Of a DNA stretch of 19,704 nucleotides, positions 7,969 through 14,857 are shown in pieces; positions within the stretch are counted from its first letter, which is position 1; each line of letters opens with the position of its first letter. This DNA comes from an uncultured Campylobacter sp. (GTDB lineage Bacteria > Campylobacterota > Campylobacteria > Campylobacterales > Campylobacteraceae), in contig NZ_CALINL010000202.1 in the NCBI RefSeq assembly GCF_938045225.1, forward strand, positions 1 to 19,704, given 5' to 3'. The notes below the pieces were generated by a model. That model was not told where the DNA came from. It did no database searches and saw only the letters and a list, made by a program, of their open reading frames with translations. The translations under genes and the position numbers were made by a program.

Positions 7969-8397
7969 TTATTTATCCGCAAAAACCAGCGTAAACACGC
8001 CGCTAGCAATCAGCGCGATACCAATCCACTCTCGCGCGCTCGGGCGCTCGCCTAAAAATATAACCGCAAAAACAACAACCAAAACGACGCTAAGCTTTTC
8101 TAGGGGCGCTACCTGCGACGCAGAGCCCATCTGAAGCGCCTTAAAATACGCCAGCCACGACGCGCCGGTCGCAAGTCCACTAAGCGTTAAAAACAGCCAG
8201 TTTCGCGCGCTTAACTCGCCAAGCGGCTGCCACTTTTTAGCATACGTGAGAAACAAAACCAGCGCCGTAGCGATAACTAGCGTCCTGATAAAAGTCGCGA
8301 AATTTGAGTCTATACCCTCAAGCCCAACCTTGGCGAAAATCGCCGTAAGCGCGGCAAAAACCGCCGAAGCTAGCGCCCATAAAGCCCACTCTTGCAT
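7969..8397 (-). CDS. EamA-family (DMT superfamily) small transporter
   Basis: A 142-residue, very hydrophobic inner-membrane protein with about five predicted helices: WALWALASAVFAALTAIFAKVG, FIRTLVIATALVLFLTY, WLFLTLSGLATGASWLAYFKAL, VVLVVVFAVIFLGE and GIALIASGVFTLVF. The features are those of a single EamA repeat: ASWLAYFKALQMGSASQVAPLEKLS and FLGERPSAREWIGIALIASG. Single-repeat members of about 140 residues act as dimers and are predicted drug/metabolite exporters; the substrate cannot be read. ATG at 8395-8397 follows AAGGATAA. It is the first gene of a likely two-gene unit with the membrane protein that ends at 7377. Confidence 0.9.
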   Translation of the reverse strand: MQEWALWALASAVFAALTAIFAKVGLEGIDSNFATFIRTLVIATALVLFLTYAKKWQPLGELSARNWLFLTLSGLATGASWLAYFKALQMGSASQVAPLEKLSVVLVVVFAVIFLGERPSAREWIGIALIASGVFTLVFADK

Positions 8398-8540
8398 GAT
8401 TTATCCTTTGCAAAATTATAGTCAAATTTTACGGCAAATTTAGCTTAAAAGGGTGCAAATTTAAAATAAAAAAAAGAGAAAGCTGCAAAGCAATTAAATT
8501 TGGCAGCGTCGTAAATGGATTAAGTAGCGTTTAAATTTAA

Positions 8541-8574
8541 AAAAGCGAACGCCTGATTTTTGACATTCGCTTTT
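8541..8574. terminator. Bidirectional terminator-like hairpin
   Basis: AAAAGCGAA (8541-8549) and TTCGCTTTT (8566-8574) form a perfect 9-bp stem with a 16-base loop and a T-run on either strand. It lies between two leftward genes and could end the torA or receptor-remnant transcript. Confidence 0.5.
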
Positions 8575-8584
8575 AAAATTCGAT

Positions 8585-8650
8585 TTAAAATTTATTTTTT
8601 CTAACATCCGAGACGATATTTTTAGCCATATCGTCTATCTCGGCCGTAGC
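8585..8650 (-). pseudogene. Vestige of a methyl-accepting chemotaxis protein C-terminus
   Basis: Leftward codons ATAEIDDMAKNIVSDVRKNKF followed by TAA (8585-8587) match the usual extreme C-terminus of Campylobacter chemotaxis receptors (the ...EIDxMAxxIVxDVxKKKF type). An in-frame TAA (8651-8653) lies directly upstream, and no further receptor sequence is visible to its right. Part of the same DNA folds as a strong hairpin (AGACGATAT 8611-8619, ATATCGTCT 8628-8636, with an outer CCGAG/CTCGG). Only 21 residues, so the call rests on the resemblance of this tail alone. Confidence 0.4.
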
Positions 8651-8762
8651 TTAGTTCGTCGCAAAAAATAAATATAGCATAGATATAAATAGCGCAAAAC
8701 AACAGTATACTTAACCCAAACCGCACCACTTCAGGTTAAATTTAACGACTGAATTTTAAACG

Positions 8763-8796
8763 CCTCGCCAAGTCAAATTTAACCCGGCGAGGTTTT
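8763..8796. terminator. Hairpin behind the torA-like gene
   Basis: CCTCGCC (8763-8769) pairs with GGCGAGG (8786-8792) across a 16-base loop, followed by TTTT on the plus strand. It lies about 40 bases past the torA stop. The T-run is better on the plus strand than on the strand that torA uses, so it may protect the mRNA end as much as terminate it. Confidence 0.55.
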
Positions 8797-8836
8797 ATCA
8801 AATTTAAGACGCAGATTTTATCTTGCAGCCTCAAAT

Positions 8837-11395
8837 TTAAGCGAATTTCGGATCGCTAAACGCCGTTAGCTCAGGCGCCTTGCCCGTAAATTTCTCGATA
8901 TTTACAAGCGCGGTGTGGCTGATGTTGCCGTTAGCTAGCTTGCTAGTCGGGATATCGATGGTTAGGACGTTTGGCGAGCCGTTTTTGCAAAGACCCGCGT
9001 CAAATCCATCGTACCATACGCCTTCAGCGAGCTTAACGACGCCCTCTTTGATATCTTGCGTCACGTATGCGCCAGCTAGTACTTCGCCGCGCGCGTTAAA
9101 TACCCTAACCAAATCGCCCGTTTTGATACCTTTTTTCGCGGCGTCTTTAGGGTGTATCCAGATCGGCTCGCGGTTTGCTATCGCGTAGTTTTCGCGTAGA
9201 GAGGTTTGGTTTAGCTGCGAGTGGAGGCGATCGGTCGGATGCGGGCTTAGCATGGGTAGCTCGGCCGGTTTATCTTTCATGCCTAGCCACTCGATCGGCT
9301 CAAACCACATCGGGTGCGCTTTGCAGTCATCATAGCCCATTTTCTCGATAGTTTCGGAGTAAATTTCGATTAGACCGCTTGGCGTTCCTAGCGGATTTAG
9401 CACCGGGTCCTCTCTAAACTCGCCAAATCTCACCCACGTATCGCTCTCAGGCGTCGAGGCAAAGGTTACCGGCTTATTTTCGTTCCAAAACTCCTCAAAC
9501 GGCTTCATATCGGTTTCAAAATCAGGTATAGCCTTGACCTGCTCGTATGCCGCGCCGTAATACTCTTTGATCCAGTCAAATTCATCCTTGCCGTTGTCGG
9601 TGTAGGCTACGACCAAATTTTTAGCGTAGGCCTTGCAAAGGTCGGTGAAAATTTGATAATCGTCGCGCGCTTCGGCGTATTTTTCCACAACTTGCTTCAT
9701 CGGCACGATGTTCATATTCGAGTAGTCGCCCGTCATCGTGACGTCGTTGCGCTCGTATGCGGTTGTGGTTGGAAATACGATATCAGCCATCTTAGCAGTC
9801 GGCGTCCAATAAGCTTCGTTTACGACTATCGTACGAGGTTTGCGCCACGCTTCTAGCAGGCGGTTGGTTTCTTGATGGTGGGTTAAAGGATTGCCGCCGA
9901 CCCAGTAGATAAAGTCGATATCAGGATACGTGATTTTCTTGCCGTTGTGATCGATCACTTTGCCAGGATTTAGCAGAGCGTCTGCTATACGAGCGACCGG
10001 GAATGCATAATGAGTCGCCTTTTGCAGCCAGCTTTGACCCGTACCAGCAACCGCCGCAGCCTTAGCGACGAAGCGGCCGTTTGCGTCAAATTCTCCGCTA
10101 TCGGTACCGATAAACTCGCCCTCGTCGTTAAATTTACCCACGCTTGCGCTATTTACGCCGCCGATGACTGCGCCTTTGCAAGTCGGAGCGCCGCCGTTTG
10201 AGTAGTGGTAGCTAAGGCCAAAACCTCCGCCAGGAAGCCCGATCTGTCCTAGCATCGCCGCCAAAGTCACCATCGCCCAGTGCGGCTGCTCGCCGTGATG
10301 CGCGCGCTGCATACCCCATCCGCTCATTATCATCGTGCGGTTAGCGGCGAAGGTATCGGCAAGCTCTTTTATGAGGCTTGCTTTTAGGCCGCAAATTTTG
10401 CTCGCCCACTCTAAATTTTTAGGCGTGCCGTCGGTTTTGCCCAGAAGATACGGCAGGAACTTATCAAAGCCGCTCGTATAGGTTTCGATGAAGTTTTTAT
10501 CGTATTTGCCGCTCTCGTATAGATAGTGCATCATACCTAGCATCATCGCGGTGTCGGTATTTGGCACAGGAGCGATCCACTGGGCCTTGTCGAAGTACTG
10601 CGCCGTATCGCTTTTAATAGGGTCGATGATGATCACTTTGATATCTTTTTTGTTTTTTAGCTCTTCAAAGTACTTAAAGCCCTGCTCGTCGGTGCTAGTC
10701 CACGCTATGCGAAGAGTAGCCACCGGGTTTGCGCCCCAGATGACGACTACTTTTGAGTTTTCTAGTACTACCGGCCAGCTGGTCTGCTGCTCATATACCT
10801 CAATACTACCCACGACGTGAGGCATGATGATCTGACTAGCGCCCGTAGAATAATCGCCGAGAGACCCCACGAATCCGCCGCTAAGGTTCATAAATCTATG
10901 AAGTAAAATTCGCGAGTTATGCACGTTGCCGCTTGATTTCCAGCCGTAGCTACCCGCAAACACGCCCTCTAGCCCCTTTTGTTTTCTCGTCTTTTTTAGC
11001 TCTCTAGCTACTAGTTTTATCGCGTCCTCGTAGCGTACGCGCACCCATCCGTCTTTACCTCTTAGTTCGGGTTTTGGCGAGTCCGGATTTTCTAGGTAGC
11101 TTTTTCGTACCATAGGGTATTTTATACGTGATTTGTAGACCATATCGGCGGTGTAGTGCTGCAATGGATTATACACTTCGCTCGTTTTTTGAAACGGCTC
11201 TGATTTTACGATCTTGCCGTCTTTAACGCTAACTTTTAGCATGCCCCAGTGAGCGGCCGTTAGCACCTCGCCGTTACGCACGTTTGCCGTATTTAGCTCG
11301 GCGCCGAGTAAATTTGACGCCGTTACGCTAGAAAACAAAGGAGCCGCCGCAAGCGCCGCTCCGCCTTTTAATACATTTCGTCTTTGTAGGTTCAT
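8837..11395 (-). CDS. torA: TorA-type periplasmic molybdopterin TMAO/DMSO reductase
   Basis: Catalytic subunit that reduces trimethylamine N-oxide, DMSO or related N-/S-oxides as terminal electron acceptor. The 852-residue protein starts with a Tat signal (NLQRRNVLKGGAALAAAPLF), so it is exported folded with its bis-MGD cofactor. Family marks: GSYGWKSSGNVHNS (about 148-161), the molybdenum-ligand Ser183 in GDYSTGASQIIMPHVVG, VIWGANPVATLRIAW, GWGMQRAHHGEQ, PGGGFGLSYHYSNGG and the C-terminal cofactor block LHSQLNQTSLREN. It lacks the N-terminal four-Cys cluster motif of Nap/Fdh enzymes, as TorA/DorA does. The size and closest resemblance are those of C. jejuni Cj0264c. ATG follows AGGAG. In C. 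jejuni the cytochrome gene is directly upstream; here about 680 bases with repeats intervene. Exact substrate is not readable. Confidence 0.93.
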   Translation of the reverse strand: MNLQRRNVLKGGAALAAAPLFSSVTASNLLGAELNTANVRNGEVLTAAHWGMLKVSVKDGKIVKSEPFQKTSEVYNPLQHYTADMVYKSRIKYPMVRKSYLENPDSPKPELRGKDGWVRVRYEDAIKLVARELKKTRKQKGLEGVFAGSYGWKSSGNVHNSRILLHRFMNLSGGFVGSLGDYSTGASQIIMPHVVGSIEVYEQQTSWPVVLENSKVVVIWGANPVATLRIAWTSTDEQGFKYFEELKNKKDIKVIIIDPIKSDTAQYFDKAQWIAPVPNTDTAMMLGMMHYLYESGKYDKNFIETYTSGFDKFLPYLLGKTDGTPKNLEWASKICGLKASLIKELADTFAANRTMIMSGWGMQRAHHGEQPHWAMVTLAAMLGQIGLPGGGFGLSYHYSNGGAPTCKGAVIGGVNSASVGKFNDEGEFIGTDSGEFDANGRFVAKAAAVAGTGQSWLQKATHYAFPVARIADALLNPGKVIDHNGKKITYPDIDFIYWVGGNPLTHHQETNRLLEAWRKPRTIVVNEAYWTPTAKMADIVFPTTTAYERNDVTMTGDYSNMNIVPMKQVVEKYAEARDDYQIFTDLCKAYAKNLVVAYTDNGKDEFDWIKEYYGAAYEQVKAIPDFETDMKPFEEFWNENKPVTFASTPESDTWVRFGEFREDPVLNPLGTPSGLIEIYSETIEKMGYDDCKAHPMWFEPIEWLGMKDKPAELPMLSPHPTDRLHSQLNQTSLRENYAIANREPIWIHPKDAAKKGIKTGDLVRVFNARGEVLAGAYVTQDIKEGVVKLAEGVWYDGFDAGLCKNGSPNVLTIDIPTSKLANGNISHTALVNIEKFTGKAPELTAFSDPKFA

Positions 11396-11407
11396 TTTTC
11401 TCTCCTA

Positions 11408-11620
11408 TTTTTACTTCTCGGTCGAACGAAGTCCGACCTGCGATTTGTGTTTTTACCCATCGCTCGCATCGCCTACGCGATTTAGCTTCCCTTCGGTCGC
11501 TACCGTCGCCTTCGGGCTTGAGACGCTCCGCTCACTCGCTCCCGCACGGATGCCGAGCAGTCGGCATCCTCTAAAGACGGTCGCTCACCCACCTAAAGTC
11601 CCTACTGTGTAGGGTACCCT
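11408..11620. repeat. Structured repeat module 1
   Basis: Begins with a 36-base block (11408-11443, TTTTTACTTCTCGGT...) that recurs at 11622 with 31 of 36 bases alike. It contains TCGG...CCGA pairing, a variable GC-rich middle with the perfect 9-bp hairpin GGATGCCGA-GCAG-TCGGCATCC (11548-11569), and ends with a 35-base block CACCCACCTAAAGTCC... (11586-11620), whose CCCTAC-TGT-GTAGGG is a 6-bp stem-loop followed by the palindrome AGGGTACCCT. Confidence 0.8.
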
Positions 11621-11621
11621 G

Positions 11622-11714
11622 TTTTTACTTCTCGGTAGAATAAAATCCGACCTCCGAGCGGAAGCGCAAGCGCTCCCTGCACCCACCTAAAGTCCCTACT
11701 GCGTAGGGTACCCT
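11622..11714. repeat. Structured repeat module 2
   Basis: Same order as module 1 in 93 bases: the 36-base opening block (11622-11657), a different short middle hairpin (GAGCG...CGCTC, about 11655-11675), and the 35-base closing block (11680-11714), which differs from that of module 1 in one base only, in the loop of CCCTAC-TGC-GTAGGG. Confidence 0.8.
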
Positions 11715-11718
11715 ATAA

Positions 11719-11820
11719 AATTTACTTCGCAGACTGTCAAAGCCAGTCTTTTTGCATCGCATTTACTCGCAACTGCAAGCAGACAAGACGGGGAGCTACG
11801 CTCCCTCGACCCACCTAAAG
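11719..11820. repeat. Structured repeat module 3, diverged
   Basis: Opens with a short form of the first block (ATTTACTTCGCAG), then hairpin AGACTG (11731-11736) / CAGTCT (11744-11749) followed by TTTT. The middle hairpin is GGGAGC-TAC-GCTCCC (11791-11805). It closes with ACCCACCTAAAG (11809-11820) and lacks the final stem-loop. The sequence changes but the order of hairpins and linkers is kept. Confidence 0.6.
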
Positions 11821-12008
11821 CACACCGCTTCTTTTAAAAGCGATTTTAATTTGGCTTTTTATCAGCCAACGAGCCGCGTCTTGGCACGGATCAAATTTAA
11901 GCTTTTACGCTCAAATTTAGCGCGCATCTCGTCTTACGCGCTAAATTTACCATCTGCCGAACCTTCAAATTCGGCGTTTAAAAAAACGGCTTTTATAAAA
12001 ATCTAGCT

Positions 12009-12033
12009 CCCGCAAATCTCGTCCGTTTGCGGG
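12009..12033 (-). terminator. Terminator behind the cytochrome c gene
   Basis: CCCGCAAA (12009-12016) and TTTGCGGG (12026-12033) form a perfect 8-bp stem with a 9-base loop, about 40 bases after the cytochrome stop. In the leftward direction it is followed by AGCTAGATTTTTAT, a U-rich tail a few bases away. It would separate this gene from the torA transcript. Confidence 0.55.
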
Positions 12034-12071
12034 CGAATTAAGCGTAAATCCTCGTCAAATTTACGCACCGC

Positions 12072-12650
12072 CTACTTTTTATCTACGTTCACGTCGGCAG
12101 AGTGCTTTTGCAAGTACTGTATCACCAGCCACTCGTCGTCTTTGCCGATCGCCGTTCGCGCGATCATCGATTTTAGAAGGTTAGGCCACTGATTTGCCTT
12201 GTAGTGCGTGGTTTGATGTAGCGAATGGCACACTCCGCAGCTCTCTTTGTAAATCTCGCCACCCTTAGCAAAAAGTCCGCCTAGATCGTTCGTAAAACCG
12301 TCTTTTTGCGCATAGACCACGGTCTCGACCTCGTCCCATTTGCCGTTAGCGCCCTTTTTTACGACCTTTATATCAGGCGTCGCGGTTTTGGCAAACGCCA
12401 CGGCGATGACGCGCTCGGAGTCGCTAAAATAAACGACGTTGCTAACGGCCGGATTTTGGTAGCCTTTAACGGAGATTTTCACGCGGTCGCCCTCGTTCGC
12501 TAGTATTTTTACGGCATTAGTCGGCAAGAGCCTGCCTATGCTTTTTTGCGACGTCGCGTCGGCATAGACGTCTTTTACCGACGGGCTGTATACCTCGCCC
12601 GCTGCAAATAGCGAACAGGCGAGCAAGCTTGATAGTAGGATTTTTTTCAT
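12072..12650 (-). CDS. Periplasmic monohaem cytochrome c, TorA partner
   Basis: Electron donor subunit expected to pass electrons from the quinol pool to the neighbouring TorA-like enzyme. The 192-residue protein has a Sec signal (KKILLSSLLACSLFAAG), a beta-rich N-terminal domain at about 20-115 (SIGRLLPTNAVKILANEGDRVKISVKG, resembling an SH3-like fold) and a C-terminal cytochrome domain with one haem site C138-GVC-H142 and a candidate axial ligand Met162. This arrangement matches C. jejuni Cj0265c, the partner of Cj0264c. ATG at 12648-12650 follows GGGAGAGAA. It is probably transcribed from a promoter with TATAAT about 31 bases upstream and direct repeats before it. Its own terminator suggests it is not simply co-transcribed with torA here. 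Confidence 0.9.
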   Translation of the reverse strand: MKKILLSSLLACSLFAAGEVYSPSVKDVYADATSQKSIGRLLPTNAVKILANEGDRVKISVKGYQNPAVSNVVYFSDSERVIAVAFAKTATPDIKVVKKGANGKWDEVETVVYAQKDGFTNDLGGLFAKGGEIYKESCGVCHSLHQTTHYKANQWPNLLKSMIARTAIGKDDEWLVIQYLQKHSADVNVDKK

Positions 12651-12680
12651 TTCTCTCCCTTAAATTTAAGATGTAAAAGG

Positions 12681-12712
12681 ATTATATAAGAAAAGTATGA
12701 TGAAAGTATGAT
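12681..12712 (-). promoter_or_regulatory. Promoter and tandem operator of the cytochrome c gene
   Basis: Leftward TATAAT (12686-12681) is a good -10 box. Just upstream the 10-base word AAAGTATGAT (plus-strand reading) occurs twice, at 12692-12701 and 12703-12712, so the period is 11 bases, one turn of the helix, and the copies cover the -35 region. Tandem direct repeats of this kind are typical sites for OmpR/PhoB-family regulators. The regulator encoded at 14064-14792 is of that family, but binding is inferred. Confidence 0.6.
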
Positions 12713-12919
12713 TTTATGAAAATATAATTTTATACTTGCGCGGTTCATGCCGTAAATTTGCAAGTAAATTTTGCAAATTTAGCGGTAAAAGCTTACGAAA
12801 AAATACTAATCTTAGTTTTAAATTTTAAAAGCAAATTGGGCAAGGTTATTGAAAGCAAAATTTAAAGCGGCAGCCCGCAAAACGTCCGAAATTTAGGAGG
12901 GTTCGCGAGCCGAAAAATC

Positions 12920-13846
12920 CTACTCTGCGCTATAGCTTGAGAGCATATCAAAAGTAGGAGCGAAAAAGAGCGCTCCGGTGACCGGCGTGCTAAAATCAAG
13001 CAATCTATCCGAGTTGCCGCGCGGCTCGCCGATAAACATCTTATTTAGCATCGCTTCAACCGTCGAAAACGTGCTAGCATACGCGATAAAGTACGTCCCC
13101 GTCACGCTTCCCTCGACAAAAGGCATATTTCCGCGAACGACTTTTTTATCATCTCCTACATTTGCTGCTGCGGAGTGCGAGTTGCTAGGCTTTTCATCCT
13201 CGCTCATCTCGATGTCGTCTGCTTTCGTGCGGCCGATGACCTTTTCTTGCTCGCTCACGCTAGTTGCATTCCACTCTCTCATTTTGTGTTTATATTTTTG
13301 TACAAACACATAGCTTCCACCCTTAAATTTCGCGTCCTCGTCGCCGACTTTGGCAAAATAATCCCTATCCTCGCCGTTTGGATTTTCCGTACCGTCTACA
13401 AAGCCGATGATCGCCCTGCCGTCGTGGTATTTGAAGCCTTGAGTCTCGTCTGCAAGCCTAGCAAATTTAAAAAGCTCGGCCTTTATATTTTGCGCCATAT
13501 CAAAGCAGTCGGCAGCATCAAGCGCCCTAATATGCACGTGGATATCGCCCGCGGTGCTTACGGCTTCGTGCTTATCGCCTTTTATCGATTTAAAATTTAC
13601 AAGCTCTTTTGGTAGCGGTTGCGGGAGTCCTAGTTTTAGCCACGCGTCGTGTCCGATGCCGATTACGCAGTTTACGTTCGCCTCCGCGCCAAACCTTACT
13701 TTTGCCGTTTTATTTAAATTTACCACCAAAGCGCAAAGCCTCTCAAAGCCTTTTTTACAGGCGTTTTCGTCGCCGTTTAGTAGCCAAGTTTGAAAGACGG
13801 TGTTATTTCCCGGCGTTTGCGTTACCTCTTGAGAATTTATTTGCAT
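12920..13846 (-). CDS. DyP-type haem peroxidase (YfeX-like)
   Basis: Dye-decolorising peroxidase; uses H2O2 to oxidise substrates through a b-type haem. The 308-residue length suits the class B (YfeX) group. Visible: the GFVDGTENP block with catalytic Asp151, the proximal haem ligand His224 in SNSHSAAAN, and Arg238 in VVRGNMPF followed by GTYFIAYAST; their spacing is close to E. coli YfeX. There is no signal peptide, so it is cytosolic. ATG at 13844-13846 has a strong ribosome site (AAGGAGAAAATATG). It lies about 270 bases upstream of the cytochrome c gene and 217 bases behind the response regulator, all leftward, so independent transcription is possible. No encapsulin-targeting tail or encapsulin gene is visible. 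Confidence 0.94.
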   Translation of the reverse strand: MQINSQEVTQTPGNNTVFQTWLLNGDENACKKGFERLCALVVNLNKTAKVRFGAEANVNCVIGIGHDAWLKLGLPQPLPKELVNFKSIKGDKHEAVSTAGDIHVHIRALDAADCFDMAQNIKAELFKFARLADETQGFKYHDGRAIIGFVDGTENPNGEDRDYFAKVGDEDAKFKGGSYVFVQKYKHKMREWNATSVSEQEKVIGRTKADDIEMSEDEKPSNSHSAAANVGDDKKVVRGNMPFVEGSVTGTYFIAYASTFSTVEAMLNKMFIGEPRGNSDRLLDFSTPVTGALFFAPTFDMLSSYSAE

Positions 13847-14063
13847 ATTTTCTCCTTAAAGTTGATTTTAAAATTAGCAATTCGCATTTTACGACTTAAA
13901 TTTTAATTTATGCTGAATTTACGCTTTTAAGAAAACGTAAATTTTAAACGAATTATAATCGCCGAGTTTTGTATTAAATTTATCATTGCGGTCTTTGCAG
14001 ACGCCAAATTTAAAAGCGCCGCGTTTTGTATTTAAACTATGATTTTGATTAAGACGTATTGCC

Positions 14064-14792
14064 TCAGATATAGCTCGTTTGACTCACAGTTCGTTGATTT
14101 TGCTCGCCCAAGATAAGCGCGTAGCCGCTACCTTGCGCGTTTTGGATGAGTTCGGGGTAGAGTTTTTTGCGTAGTTTATACACAAAGCTTCGTATCGCGT
14201 CGGCGGTGCAGCTGCCGTCCTGCCAGACGCACGACTCGATCATCTCAAAGCTCACGACGCGGCCCTGATTTTTTAGAAAAAGATGTAGCAAATTTTGCTC
14301 TTTTTTCGTTAACGCCACGGGCCGGCCGCCCTTTGTTAGCTGTCTGCTAAAGGCGTTAAATTTAAAGCCGTTTTTTAGATCGACCTGGGCAAAATCGTTT
14401 TTAAATTTATTCGCCGCAAAGCTCATTTGCATGATTAGATCGCGCTTTTCAAACGGCTTTTTTAGCACGCCAAAGCTACCTAGCTCTATCGCACTAAGCA
14501 TGTTTTCGTCGTTACCGTATGCAGTAAGAAATATAATAGGCACGTCTTTATCCAGCCCCCTGATGCGAGCCGCCATCTCAAGACCGTTCATATGCGGCAT
14601 GTTGATATCAGAAAGCACCAAATTTACGTCCTTTGCTTCAAAAACTTCCAGCGCCTCTTTTGCGTTTGCGCAGGCGTAAACCTCGCTCACGTAGTTTTCG
14701 ACCGATATTTTGATGCTTTCGCGCAGGCTCTCGTCATCCTCGACGATGAGCAAATTTACGCCGTTTAAGATATTTTTTATTTTGCTATACAC
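14064..14792 (-). CDS. OmpR/PhoB-family response regulator
   Basis: DNA-binding half of a two-component pair. The receiver domain (about 12-125) has the acidic pair Asp19/Asp20, phosphoacceptor Asp62 (LSDINMPHMNG), Thr90 (IIFLTAYG) and Lys112 (VLKKPFEK). The C-terminal domain (about 140-232) is a winged helix of the Trans_reg_C type: LTKKEQNLLHLFLKNQGRVV, SCVWQD, IRSFVYKLRKKL and GSGYAL. The start is GTG (14790-14792) with only a weak ribosome site. It follows the kinase gene by 65 bases on the same strand. It resembles other campylobacterial regulators that control alternative respiration, but I cannot assign it to RacR, DccR or another named protein. Confidence 0.93.
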   Translation of the reverse strand: MYSKIKNILNGVNLLIVEDDESLRESIKISVENYVSEVYACANAKEALEVFEAKDVNLVLSDINMPHMNGLEMAARIRGLDKDVPIIFLTAYGNDENMLSAIELGSFGVLKKPFEKRDLIMQMSFAANKFKNDFAQVDLKNGFKFNAFSRQLTKGGRPVALTKKEQNLLHLFLKNQGRVVSFEMIESCVWQDGSCTADAIRSFVYKLRKKLYPELIQNAQGSGYALILGEQNQRTVSQTSYI

Positions 14793-14857
14793 GCTAGTCT
14801 CGTTTCTTGCTTGTGGTTCTTAATTCCTAAAACTAATTTTCAAATTTACAGCCTTGC

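Larger units (their letters stand above)
8398..8836. other. Gene-free tract with hairpins
   Basis: No intact gene. It lies behind torA and before the EamA gene, both leftward. It contains three hairpins and a short vestige of a chemotaxis receptor gene, listed separately. The rest is AT-rich DNA with repeated AAATTT words. Confidence 0.6.
11396..12071. other. Repeat-rich spacer between cytochrome c and torA-like genes
   Basis: No gene. It holds three tandem structured modules (listed separately) from 11408 to 11820, then about 250 bases of AT-rich spacer in which only short chance frames occur, and a hairpin just behind the cytochrome c stop. Because torA is leftward, the whole stretch could be its upstream or leader region. 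Confidence 0.7.

Noticed and set aside
11408..11820. CRISPR array
   Set aside because: The repeated blocks are irregularly spaced (213, 93 and about 100 bases), the intervening DNA folds on itself, and no cas gene is present.
11752..12006. Rightward 84-codon frame in the repeat spacer
   Set aside because: Begins in a hairpin module and follows repeat DNA; no ribosome site and no domain.
12978..13899. Several rightward frames of 79-146 codons over the DyP peroxidase
   Set aside because: Antisense shadows of the peroxidase gene, with no start signals or recognisable domains.
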